Assembly (NCBI GenBank): GCA_049282265.1
Contig: JBAPTR010000344.1
Coordinates: forward strand, 1 to 36,437
Direction: 5' to 3'
DNA: 36,437 nucleotides
Origin: CAYUCJ01 sp049282265
GTDB lineage: Bacteria; Desulfobacterota; DSM-4660; Desulfatiglandales; Desulfatiglandaceae
The translations under genes were made by a program, and so were the position numbers. Under the pieces are notes generated by a model. It made no database searches, was not told the DNA's origin, and saw only the letters and a list, made by a program, of their open reading frames with translations. Each line of letters starts with the position of its first letter. Within the stretch, counting starts at the first letter, position 1. Shown here in pieces: positions 1-9,052 of this stretch.

Positions 1-235
1 TTTGTAAAAAGTCATCAACGTGCCCATGGACGGGCACGCACATCAATGGGGTGCATCGCAACCCGTTGGTTTGTAAGGAAAGCGAAAATCACATTTTTCG
101 GTTTCCGTTAGTAAAAAGCTGAGTTATGCCACTTCGCGGCATCCTGTAAGAAACGAACTCAATCAATATCATGAGTTCGTCGGAAGTCCAAGGACGGACT
201 TTTTACGATTCCATCAAAATTTAGTGACTTCTAAC
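1..235 (-). repeat. Intergenic repeat A, copy 1, with a nested insert
   Basis: This is one of several copies of a roughly 160-base palindrome-rich intergenic repeat. It shares with the copies at 31264-31425 and 31998-32155 the blocks GTGCCCATGGACGGGCACGC, TTTGTAAGGAAA, TTTTTCGGTTTCCGT and GGACTTTTTACG. In this copy about 65 extra bases (roughly 119-188) separate the two halves of the AAAAAGTCC/GGACTTTTT palindrome. The insert holds its own perfect 8-base inverted repeat (CGAACTCA / TGAGTTCG). The left end may continue beyond the window. Confidence 0.75.
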
Positions 236-264
236 AAAGTCGCTTCTTCATCCGGATATAAGGA

Positions 265-510
265 AACGGATCTGAGAATCTTTTTCATGTGCTTTCTCAT
301 AGTGCACTTGGCAACCAACTTCGACATGGACGGCTATTTGGGGTTCACTCCTATCAAACCCTACGCGCTTCTGTGACGCACTGCTGAACCCCAAATCGGC
401 GTCCATCCGCTCCGGAGTGTTTAGAAAGCATTCGATAAAGATTGTCAGGTTCGGTTCCTCTTCGTTCCCGATAGGTTGCCAAACATGGCATAAACCAGCT
501 TTCTAAGAAC
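265..510 (+). repeat. Intergenic repeat B, copy 1 (degenerate)
   Basis: A roughly 245-base element with nested inverted repeats, related to the copies at 32295-32730 and 34062-34500. Shared blocks include GCTTTCTCATAGTGCACTTGG, GGCTATTTGGGGTT, CCCCAAAT, GGCGTCCATC and TTGTCAGGTTCGG. The outer arms (around 278-297 and 423-442) have diverged, so the long hairpin seen in the other copies is imperfect here. Copies 2 and 3 extend about 190 bases further on the left; this copy lacks that part. Together with repeat A it accounts for nearly all of 1-547, and no gene was seen there. Confidence 0.7.
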
Positions 511-547
511 TCATCATCGTGCTCACGAACACGCTCTCCCTTTGAAG

Positions 548-2680
548 CTACGAGACCACCAGACATTCATGCAGTAAACGATGTCCTTTTTTTCTCAACT
601 GCAGTTCGAAAGGGTCATGGGCTTTCAACCCCTGCTCCACCCTGTCGAGGACATCATAGTAGAGGTGCCATGCCTCCCTCTCAGCCTCGTAGCTCTCTTT
701 CAGGCCATCTTTTGACAGAATCATGTCCTCCATGGCCTTCCCTATTCGAGCGGATCCTATTTTGACCAACTTGACCGTTTCGTCGGTATCCCCGGACTGG
801 AAACCGGATGCGACCTTCAGGGCAAACCGCAGGTACACGACAGTTACTGGAATCCGGGAAATGAAACAGCCTGTGAAGGGGTCCACGGAATCTTTCAGGG
901 CCGGTACGCCCCCGGGCAAGATGGCTGCGTAGCGCGAGAAGGTGAGGATCCGAATGTAATCTCCCACCAGTTTTCCCGTGGCGGCAGCGGTCATGGCCTC
1001 TTCGGCAAAGGCCTCCTTGTCGTGTCTCATGACCAGGCCATCCTTGTGGAGGTACCTCAGGCCCGGACTCGAATCCATGCCAAGGACGGATAACAGATAG
1101 GCCTGGTCTTCTGCGCGACCCACGAAGCCGGGTGTAAAGGGACGGTACTTTCTCAGGTCTTCCACCAGTATCCCGGTGGTCCCGCCCGTCACATGGATCC
1201 GCTGAAGAACGGAACGGCGCCCATCGAGGGCATCACTGCCATACCTTGCCGACATTTCCACTTCCGTTGAAAGAGCCTGGGGGACCACGCTGTTGAATAT
1301 CCATTCGTCCCCGCGCATGTCCCGCGAAGGAAAAACCACGTCAGGCGTAAAAAGGGAAGAGGTCGCGTCCTTCCGGTTCACCAAAGTACCGGCTAGCATC
1401 CCCAGGCTCACCCGCTGTCCCTGGGAATCCACACCTTCCGCACCCCAAAGGGGTGTCATGAAATGTTCAATGGCCGAAAGACCGGTTTCACTTACGAGTT
1501 CTTTCTGGGGAAAAACCTGGTCCAGATCAATCTTGAATGTCCCTCTAATCCCGGGGGCCACAAAGACCTGCCAGAGTGCGGAAACGGCCTTCAGAAAACT
1601 GTAGTGCCTCCCATACTCCCCATCAACCCCGATGATATCCCTCAAGGGTTCTGCGCGCCGGTCCCGGAAATATCTCCGGGCCGCCGGATACAGGAGGTCG
1701 TTCACTAATCTGAGGGTCTCTGCCTCTGTAAAGGCGTATATCCGCAGGTGTTTCAGTCCTCCTGCTTTTTCAAGCATTTCTTGGAGGCATTGCCTCGCGA
1801 TGGTCTGGAGACCCCGATGGGTCACGGAAATGGAAAGCACACAACACACTTTTTCATGGGGGCCGATCGTTCCCCTTTGCTTTTCGAAGGCCATGGCCTC
1901 ATCCAACCCCCGAAGGCCATAGATCACCTCGTTATGTTGGGAATCGACGTCAACCTGGACGGGATGGTCGTACCAGAAGAGCTGGGGTTCGCACACAACC
2001 TGCTCCAGGCTCTCCCGGATGCCCTTTGAAAAAGAAAGGCAGTCCAGCTCCGCGTGGTCCGATGGTAGTGTCAGGAGAACGTTGGAAGTGAAAAGGAGTT
2101 GTCGTCCCGGATCACCCAGCGGAGAGGGGTTCAGACGGGTAATGTGGACCGTCCGCTTCTTTCGAAGGGTCTTGACAAACCCATCCCTGTCTTCAAGAAG
2201 GCCGACACCCTCGGGGAAAAAGACCTGCCAGATTTCATTGACTGCCGCCTTTCTTTCCCCATCGTATCCGGAATCCCGAATCCAGGCGTGTGTTGCCGTC
2301 ACCCTCTGCTCAAAGGTTTCCGACTTAGAGCACCGCTCAAGAAATTCCTGAGGGACAAACCTTCGGCCCTGCCTGTAGAAGTGTGCAACAGGGAGGCGAT
2401 CTTCCGAATCCCATTCCCTGGATAGGTAGGATACTGCAAGATCATAGAGGGGTTGAGACGGGCCGCAGATCGAGATCAGAAACGCAGCATTCAGGTTGCG
2501 TAATTCTGCTTCATGGCCGGGCTCTTCAGGGCGAAATTGGGCGCTGATATCGATGTGGGTGAAGGGTTTCTTGCCCTCCCCCGGGGCATAAAGAGCCATC
2601 AGGATGGATTGAAATTTTCCGATCATTGATCCAGGCATCATAGGTAACCGCGTAAACAGACTATAGCCGAGAACCATCAT
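548..2680 (-). CDS. Uncharacterised 710-aa protein with GT-A glycosyltransferase-like signatures
   Basis: I do not recognise this protein as a named family. It has no signal peptide or membrane segment. Three short motifs in the order expected of a GT-A nucleotide-sugar glycosyltransferase are visible: FKIDLDQVF (DxD-like, near residue 383), GRAEDQAYL (xED-like, near residue 523) and LVMRHDK (metal-ligand-type His, near residue 551). It also carries the phrase PQALSTEVEM between the first two. The N-terminal 250 residues and the charged C-terminal 100 residues match nothing I know. A glycosyltransferase role is an inference from motif order only. The start is uncertain: two ATG codons lie together at 2675-2680 without a clear Shine-Dalgarno sequence. 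It stands alone, divergent from the MetF/HdrA operon and bounded downstream by repeats. Confidence 0.75.
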   Translation of the reverse strand: MMVLGYSLFTRLPMMPGSMIGKFQSILMALYAPGEGKKPFTHIDISAQFRPEEPGHEAELRNLNAAFLISICGPSQPLYDLAVSYLSREWDSEDRLPVAHFYRQGRRFVPQEFLERCSKSETFEQRVTATHAWIRDSGYDGERKAAVNEIWQVFFPEGVGLLEDRDGFVKTLRKKRTVHITRLNPSPLGDPGRQLLFTSNVLLTLPSDHAELDCLSFSKGIRESLEQVVCEPQLFWYDHPVQVDVDSQHNEVIYGLRGLDEAMAFEKQRGTIGPHEKVCCVLSISVTHRGLQTIARQCLQEMLEKAGGLKHLRIYAFTEAETLRLVNDLLYPAARRYFRDRRAEPLRDIIGVDGEYGRHYSFLKAVSALWQVFVAPGIRGTFKIDLDQVFPQKELVSETGLSAIEHFMTPLWGAEGVDSQGQRVSLGMLAGTLVNRKDATSSLFTPDVVFPSRDMRGDEWIFNSVVPQALSTEVEMSARYGSDALDGRRSVLQRIHVTGGTTGILVEDLRKYRPFTPGFVGRAEDQAYLLSVLGMDSSPGLRYLHKDGLVMRHDKEAFAEEAMTAAATGKLVGDYIRILTFSRYAAILPGGVPALKDSVDPFTGCFISRIPVTVVYLRFALKVASGFQSGDTDETVKLVKIGSARIGKAMEDMILSKDGLKESYEAEREAWHLYYDVLDRVEQGLKAHDPFELQLRKKGHRLLHECLVVS

Positions 2681-3010
2681 GATGACAAGTACCGGTTCAA
2701 CATTGTCCCGCTTAGGTTATCCCCAAAGGGGAAATGGTATTGGAATCTGACCAGATCATTCGGAGAGGCGTAAGGCGCAGGGCTTATGGCAAAAGGCCCG
2801 GAGCAGAAGCTTTTCTAGCCTCAAGAAATGCGGCATTTTGTACCGTTTTTCACATAAGGCCTCATATTTTTTCTTTTAGCTGCAATTTCAAATAGTTTTC
2901 TCATTTCTCAGGACTATATTGAGGCAAATTGTCCCATTAGTGTACTTCATGCCCAAGGTTTTCCAACGACTATCTCACTGATATTATGTCATAAATTATC
3001 GTTCGGTCAG
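2681..3010. other. Non-coding spacer between divergent units
   Basis: About 330 bases separate the 710-aa gene from the sigma-54-like promoter. I see no convincing gene. It contains a small CCCC-AAA-GGGG hairpin near 2719-2730, a short degenerate stretch rich in AAGGC near 2770-2800, and an AT-rich section from about 2860. Promoter elements for the leftward gene could be here but none is clear. Confidence 0.5.
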
Positions 3011-3011
3011 A

Positions 3012-3028
3012 CAGGCACGCCCCTTGCT
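3012..3028 (+). promoter_or_regulatory. Candidate sigma-54 (-24/-12) promoter for arm 1
   Basis: The sequence reads AGGCACG-CCCC-TTGCT. The GG at 3014-3015 and GC at 3026-3027 are separated by exactly ten bases, and the only departure from the classical TGGCACG-N4-TTGCW consensus in the conserved blocks is A for the first T. A start of transcription near 3038 would leave a leader of about 85 bases before the first gene at 3124. No enhancer-binding protein is encoded in the window. Confidence 0.6.
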
Positions 3029-3123
3029 GATAACAGCGGCATGGCGTGATCCTCGTCCATCAGCGCCGGCCTGGCATTTGCGTCCGAAGACTGAGCAATG
3101 TGATTCCATTTTATAGGTTTTTT

Positions 3124-3525
3124 ATGAACACTGAAAAAACCGTTCTGATTGCCGAACCAGCGGGGATGCTTTCCAAAGGGCTGAAACCCTTCCTTTCGGA
3201 GAATGGGTTGAGCGCTATTCAGGTAGGCACACAGAAAGAGACATTGCTCACCTTGCAGAGACAGCGTGTGCATGTGATGATCCTGGATGCGGATCTTCTG
3301 GAAGAAGACTGTGCGTTCATATCCATCATCAAGGGTATGGAAGAAGGCCTTCCCATTATTATCTGTGCAGAGACCAATACCCCTGAATTTGAAATCAGGA
3401 TCAGGCAGAAACGCATATTTTACTACCACATAAAATCTTTTGGGATTCAGGATCTCGAAATGGCCGTATCAAACGCGATCCTCAAGGTTTCCCAACAAGC
3501 TTGGAGGACCACAACATGTCCATAG
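3124..3525 (+). CDS. Receiver-like (CheY-fold) protein, divergent
   Basis: A 133-residue stand-alone receiver-type domain. The usual N-terminal acidic pair is reduced to the E of LIAEP, but the candidate phospho-acceptor Asp (VMILDADLL) and the late Lys (HIKSFG) are present; the switch Thr/Ser position reads ICAETN. It may therefore be phosphorylated weakly or act as a non-phosphorylated protein-interaction domain. It is the first gene behind the sigma-54-like promoter. It overlaps the next gene by ten bases, implying translational coupling. The ATG at 3124 is chosen because the domain starts directly after it (TEKTVLIAEP). No output domain is attached. Confidence 0.7.
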   Translation: MNTEKTVLIAEPAGMLSKGLKPFLSENGLSAIQVGTQKETLLTLQRQRVHVMILDADLLEEDCAFISIIKGMEEGLPIIICAETNTPEFEIRIRQKRIFYYHIKSFGIQDLEMAVSNAILKVSQQAWRTTTCP

Positions 3526-4391
3526 GTGACAAGATCAAATCCGGGGAATTTGTTGTCTTGGGAGAATTTGAACCGCCAAAGGGCTCTGATTTCTCGCCCC
3601 TTCTGAGCATGGCCAATCTTGTGAAAGGCCGTGTGGACGGTCTGATCGTGCCTGAAATGGCCAATGCCGTAATGAAGGCCAGCTCACTGGGAGGCTGCTG
3701 CTTCCTCCAGTCACACGGGTTTGAAACTGTTCTGCAGGTTTCGAGCCGCGACCGGAACAGGCTCGCCCTTCAGGCAGACATCCTCGCCGCCGCAGGGATG
3801 GGGATTTCCACCATTATGGCCATCCCAGGCGACGAAATACGCTACGGGGACCACCACCAGGCAAGGGCCGTTTATGACCTCGATCTGATCGGCCTGCTGG
3901 ACTGCCTCCAAAAGCTTCAGGATGGCAAAGACATGGCCGGGATCGAACTGCAGGGCTCCCCCCGGTTTGTGGTTGGAACCACCTTCAATGCAGGGGCCAG
4001 GGGAGGTGCCATGGGCATTGAGTTGGAAGAACTGAAAAAGAAAATCGACAAAGGAATCAGGTTTGCAGTAACCACGCCCGTCTTCGATGTGAATGGATTT
4101 CAACAGACCCTTCGGCGACTGGAATCCGCCGGCACATCCGTCATTCCAACGGTCCTGCTCCTGAAATCGGCAGGCATGGCCCGATACATTGACCGGAATA
4201 TCAGCCATATCTCCATACCCCCCGAGACCATCCAGTCCATACAGAAGGCGCCCGACAAGGTTCGCAGGTGTGTCCAGGTTGCCGGCGAAACCGTGAAGCA
4301 GTTGAAGCAAATGGGTGTGGCCGGTATCTCCATATCGACCCTCGGATGGGAGGATAAACTTCCACAAATCCTGGATGAAGCCAGAATCTAA
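3516..4391 (+). CDS. MetF-like protein 1 (methylene-THF reductase family, lacks folate-site Gln)
   Basis: A 291-residue TIM-barrel protein of the methylenetetrahydrofolate reductase family, about the normal length. The catalytic-type Glu is kept (GEFEPP, E17), as are the FAD-contact phrase SSRDRNRLALQAD and the Gly-Asp of AIPGD (105-106). It differs from the MetV-partnered MetF proteins of this window at two conserved places: the TDNQ/TDHQ motif is VPEM (45-48), and the Q of F-IQTQ is T187 (AVTTPVF). It shares both changes with MetF-like 4. Family knowledge says the Gln contacts folate, so substrate or role may differ. ATG 3516 is preferred over an upstream in-frame TTG because GGAGG (3503-3507) sits eight bases before it. 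It is followed after 16 bases by hdrA. Confidence 0.85.
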   Translation: MSIGDKIKSGEFVVLGEFEPPKGSDFSPLLSMANLVKGRVDGLIVPEMANAVMKASSLGGCCFLQSHGFETVLQVSSRDRNRLALQADILAAAGMGISTIMAIPGDEIRYGDHHQARAVYDLDLIGLLDCLQKLQDGKDMAGIELQGSPRFVVGTTFNAGARGGAMGIELEELKKKIDKGIRFAVTTPVFDVNGFQQTLRRLESAGTSVIPTVLLLKSAGMARYIDRNISHISIPPETIQSIQKAPDKVRRCVQVAGETVKQLKQMGVAGISISTLGWEDKLPQILDEARI

Positions 4392-4407
4392 GAAAGGAAA
4401 ACAAAAC

Positions 4408-7400
4408 ATGTCTCAAAATTCCCCCAACAAGATATCCGGATCCGTGATGGTTGTAGGCGGTGGTATTGCAGGGATGCAATCCGCGCTGGATCTTGCCAAT
4501 TCCGGCTACTACGTCTACCTGGTAGAAAAATCGTCAGCCATTGGCGGGCTTATGTCACAGCTGGACAAGACATTCCCCACCAATGACTGCGCCATGTGAG
4601 TGATCTCGCCCAAACTGGTCGAGGTCGGCCGGCATCTGAATATCGAGCTCTTAACCAATACAGAAATCCTTGATCTGCAGGGAGATGCGGGAGACTTCAG
4701 GGCGCGTGTTGTCCAGCAGCCCCGCTACGTGGATCTCAGCAAGTGTACAAGTTGCGGCGAGTGCGCCAAGGTGTGTCCCATCGAACTGGACGATGAGTAT
4801 AACGAGGGCCTTGCCACCCGGCGGGCCGCATACAAACGTTACCCGCAGGCCATCCCTGGAGCCTTTGCCATCTCCAAGAGGGGAACGGCACCCTGCAAGG
4901 CCACCTGTCCTGCGCACGTCAGTATCCAGGGCTACATCGCGCTCATAAAGGAGGGAAAATACCGGGAAGCCCTTGAGCTCTTTAAGGAAGCCCATCCTTT
5001 TCCATCCGTGTGCGGCCGGGTCTGCCACCACCCCTGTGAAGAAATATGCACCCGCAGCGACGTTGAAGAACCCCTGGCCATACAATACCTGCACCGGTTT
5101 CTTGGCGATCTGGACCTTTCAAGTGACGAACCGTACATTCCGAAGGCGGAAGCTGAACGAGCGGAAAAGGTAGCGGTCATCGGCGCGGGACCCGCAGGCC
5201 TTGCCGCCGCCTACTTCCTCAGATGGAAGGGATACCAGGTGACCGTATTTGAGAAACTTCCCGTGGCCGGAGGGATGATGGCAGTGGGCATTCCTGCCTA
5301 CCGCCTGCCAAGGGATATCCTGGCCCAGGAAATAAAAATTATCGAAGACATGGGTGTGGAGATTCGAACGGGTGTCACCTTTGGAAAAGATGTCACCCAC
5401 GCCGGACTCAAGGAAGACGGTTACCAGGCGGTGTTTCTGGCCACCGGTCTCCATCTGAGCCGGGGTCTGGGTGTGGAGGGAGAAGATCTCCACGGCGTAC
5501 TCAAGGGTGTGGACTTCCTGCGCCACTCGGCCCTGGGAGAGCCTGCGTCAGTAGGTAAAAAGGTCATCGTCATCGGGGGCGGCAATGTGGCCATCGATGT
5601 GGCCTTGACGGCAAAACGCAAGGGCGCTGAAGAGGTCACCCTGGTGTGCCTTGAAAAACGTGAAGAAATGCCCGCCTGGGACTACGAAATCGAAGATGCA
5701 CGCGAGGAAGGCGTCCGGATCGTCAACAGTCTGGGTCCGAATAAGTTCCTGGACAGTGAAGGGCACCTTACCGGTATTGAGTTCAAGCGTTGTACCGATG
5801 TGTTTGATGAAAGCGGTGCTTTCAGGCCCCAATACGACGAAGACGATCTCACTCCCATGGAGGCCGAAACTGTGATCGTGGCCATTGGACAGGCCGCCGA
5901 CCTCTCCTTTTCTGAAACTGAAAATGTGGCCGTCACCCCGAGGGGAGGGCTTGAAGCTGATCCCCTCACCCTGGAGACGCCCGTTTCCGGCGTCTTTGCC
6001 GGGGGAGACGTCCTGTACGGGCCAAAGAGTGTGGTCGAGGCTGTCGCCTGTGGAAAAGAGGCGGCTATCAGCATTGACCGGTACATCAACGGTCTTGATC
6101 TGCGCACGGGAAGGGAGAAGGAATGGCGTTACGAGAAACCCGGCACAGAGGGTGAGTCGCTCATGCAAAGGACAGCCATGAGGACGCGGCCCGTCGAAGA
6201 ACGCAAAGGGAATTTCCAGGAGATCGCCCTGGGTTTCACTGAGGGTGAAACAAGGGAAGAGGCGGAACGGTGCCTCAAATGCGGCATCTGCTCTGAATGC
6301 TACCAGTGTGTCAAGGCCTGCCTTGCCGGGGCCGTGGATCATGAGCAGAAGCAATTGCAACGTGAGATACGGGTGGGCTCGGTGCTCCTGTGCGCCGGGG
6401 CGGATCCATTCGATCCTTCTCCCTACGGCGCCCTCTATCACCATCAGGATCACCCCAACGTCCTCACGAGCCTGGAATTTGAACGAATCCTGAGCGCCAC
6501 GGGCCCCACAATGGGTCACCTGAAAAGGCCCTCGGACGATAAAGAGCCCAAAAAGATTGCCTGGTTGCAATGTGTGGGCTCAAGGGATCTGGCCCATTGC
6601 GGAAACGGATACTGCTCAGCTGTCTGCTGCATGTATGCCATCAAGGATGCCATGATTGCCAAGGAGCACGCGGAAGAGCCCCTAGATACCGCCATCTTCT
6701 ACATGGATATGCGTACGTTCGGAAAAGACTATGAAAAGTATCTGAACCGGGCAAAGGACGAAGCCGGGGTACGATTCGTTCGATCGAGGATTCACACCAT
6801 TGACCCCATTCCGGGCTCGGACGACCTCCTGGTCAAATACTCGGATGACTCCGGCATCATCCATGAAGAGGTCTTTGACATCGTGGTTCTGTCCGTGGGC
6901 CTTCAAGTCAAAGAAGAGACCGTTCAGCTGGCAAAAAGGCTCAGCATAGATCTGGATCATTACAACTTTGCCGCAACGCACCCCTTCAGTCCGGTAAACA
7001 CATCCCGTGAAGGTGTCTATGCCTGCGGTATTTTCCAGGGGCCGAAGGACATCCCCAGTTCGGTCACGGAGGCCAGCGCGGCGGCGTGCGCCGCGGGGGT
7101 GTCCCTGACCGAAGCCAGGGGCACGGACATCAGGACACTGGTCTTACCCGAAGAGCTGGATGTCGTGGGACAGGATCCGAGAATCGGCGTGTTTATCTGC
7201 AATTGCGGAATCAATATAGGTGGTGTTGTGGATGTACCGGCGGTCGTGGAATATACCAAATCCCTCCCCCATGTCACCTACGCCGATGACAATCTCTTTA
7301 CCTGTTCCCAAGATACACAGGAAAAGATGAAGGAAGTCATCAAAGAAGAAAACCTGAACCGGATCGTGGTGGCCTCCTGCTCCCCCAGGACCCACGAACC

Positions 7401-8844
7401 GCTGTTTCAGGAAACCCTCCAGGCCTGCGGGCTCAACAAATACCTGTTTGAGATGGCAAACATCAGGGACCAGGACTCCTGGGTTCATGGGGATGATCAT
7501 GAAGCGGCCACCCTCAAGGCGAAAGACCTGGTCCGCATGGCCGTGGCCAGAGTGGGACTGCTTGAACCTCTCCACGAAAAAAAGATCCAGGTGAACCGCC
7601 GTGCCCTCGTGGTCGGCGGCGGCGTGGCAGGGATGACGGCCGCCCTCTCCATGGCGGACCAGGGGTTCGAAACCGTCATTGTGGAGAAGGAAGCGGAGCT
7701 TGGCGGTCTTTCCCGCCAGCTCACCAGCACCATTGAGGGCGCCGATATCCGGGCCTATCTGGACGATCTGGCTGAAAGGGTCCGGAATCACCAAAAAATA
7801 CAGGTCCTGACCCAATCCCTTATCGTGAATTTTGGGGGTTTCAAGGGAAACTTCACAACCGAGGTGATCGTCGGCCCGTCCATGTATGAGAGAAAAATCG
7901 ATCACGGGGTGGTGATCATTGCCACCGGCGCGCTGGAATATTCACCCAGGGAATTTCTCTATGGTCAGGACGATCGGGTCATGACCCAGATCGAGCTCGG
8001 CAAGGTCCTGGAAGAAACGGGCGCCGCCGACCTGAACCAGGTGGTGATGATACAGTGTGTCGGGTCCAGGAACGATGAGAATCCCAACTGCTCTCGCATC
8101 TGCTGCCAGAGTGCCGTAAAAAACGCACTGCATATCAAGGAACTCAACCCGGAGGCTGATGTCTTTGTGCTTTACCGAGACATCCGCACCTATGGACTCC
8201 TTGAGGACTACTACCGGCAGGCACGTGAGAAAGGTGTCATGTTTTTCCGCTACAGCCGGGAAGAGCCCCCGGTGGTAGAAGCCTCTGAAAATGAGTTGCT
8301 GGTCACATTCAAAGACCACGTTCTCCAACGTGAGATCAGGATTTCACCGGACCTTCTCGCCCTGAGCGCCGGCATGGTGGCCCAGGACACGGAAGAACTG
8401 GCCAATATTCTGAAAGTCCCAAGAAACCCCGAAGGGTATTTCATGGAAGCCCACGTCAAGCTTCGTCCTGTGGATATGCCGGCGGATGGGGTATTTGTCT
8501 GTGGTACGGCCCACAGCCCCAAACTCGTTACCGAGACGATCGCCCAGTCCCTGGCCGCTGCTTCTCGCGCCAGCACCTTCCTGTCACAACCCGAGATCCT
8601 TCTCTCGGCAATCGTGGCCACGGTGGATCAGGATCGGTGTGCTTCATGTCTTATCTGTGTCCGGTCATGCCCCTTCGGCGTGCCTCGCATCAACGAAGAG
8701 GGCGTCAGCGAAATAGATGTGGCCATGTGCCACGGATGCGGCATCTGTGCATCGGAATGCCCGGCCAAGGCCATTTCGTTGAACTGGTATGAAGACGACC
8801 AGGTCCTGAGCAAGGTGGAAGCCCTGCTGGAAGGGGTGTTGTGA
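4408..8844 (+). CDS. hdrA: Selenoprotein HdrA with inserted GltD/NfnB domain and a second HdrA unit
   Basis: A flavin-based electron-transfer hub of 1478 residues if the in-frame TGA at 4597-4599 is read as selenocysteine (U64). The context NDCAM-U-VISPKLVEVG is exactly where HdrA proteins have Cys or Sec, and homology continues without a shift on both sides. Order: HdrA FAD fold (VVGGGIAGMQ, 16-25); 4Fe-4S cluster CTSCGECAKVCP (from 113); GltD/NfnB-like insert (CKATCP at 163, VAVIGAGPAG from 255, VIVIGGGNVAIDVA) to about 590; second cluster CLKCGICSECYQCVKAC (about 620); HdrA motif LQCVGSRD (about 718); then from about 922 a second HdrA-like unit (FICNCGIN, VVGGGVAGMTAAL, IQCVGSRN) ending in two ferredoxin clusters (CASCLICVRSCP, CHGCGICASECP). 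The second unit has no Cys/Sec equivalent of U64. No HdrB or HdrC gene is present. A candidate SECIS follows the TGA. Start ATG has AGGA upstream. Confidence 0.93.
4600..4628 (+). promoter_or_regulatory. Candidate bacterial SECIS hairpin for HdrA U64
   Basis: Directly after the TGA, GATCTCG (4602-4608) can pair with CGAGGTC (4620-4626), seven base pairs including one G-U. The intervening loop carries GGT at 4617-4619, about 17 bases after the stop codon, in the range known for bacterial SelB-binding hairpins. The pairing is read by eye; no folding energy was computed. Confidence 0.7.
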
Positions 8845-8854
8845 AGGTGGAAGT

Positions 8855-8935
8855 GGGAAGGCGGAATGCGTAAGGATAAAGGCATAAGGCACAAGGCATA
8901 AGGCTTAAGGCTGAAAGTGAAAGCATAATGAATGG
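8855..8935 (+). repeat. Degenerate tandem AAGGCATAAGGC-type repeat
   Basis: After the hdrA stop, short units of the form AAGG(C/A)(A/T)(T/C)A recur: AAGGATAAAGGCATAAGG, CACAAGGC, ATAAGGC, TTAAGGC, TGAAAG. Similar fragments occur near 2770-2800. This looks like low-complexity intergenic sequence expanded by slippage, and it lengthens the hdrA-mvhD spacer to 208 bases. Confidence 0.55.
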
Positions 8936-8975
8936 AATGCTCATAAAGATGATTACTGCGCGAAGCACTCACTCT

Positions 8976-9005
8976 TTTTCCTCTGCCGCTATCGGCAGAG
9001 GAAAA
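8976..9005 (+). promoter_or_regulatory. Perfect 13-bp hairpin between hdrA and mvhD
   Basis: TTTTCCTCTGCCG (8976-8988) and CGGCAGAGGAAAA (8993-9005) are exact reverse complements around a four-base CTAT loop. No T-run follows on either strand, so it is not a standard rho-independent terminator. It may be an RNA-processing or stability element that sets different levels of the two selenoproteins, or a mobile palindrome. Confidence 0.6.
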
Positions 9006-9052
9006 GTCTGTGTGGTCTGCGTGAGTCTGCGGCTAATATAGGAGGAAAATAG

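Noticed and set aside
354..566. 70-aa frame on the minus strand
   Set aside because: It lies within repeat B copy 1 and overlaps the end of the 710-aa gene; copies 2 and 3 do not keep the frame.
4597..4599. Nonsense mutation making hdrA a pseudogene
   Set aside because: The TGA is at the known Cys/Sec site, the frame and homology continue intact, a SECIS-like hairpin follows, and a second gene in the operon has the same feature.
8976..9005. Rho-independent terminator after hdrA
   Set aside because: The stem is strong but no T-run follows on either strand, and mvhD belongs to the same functional unit.
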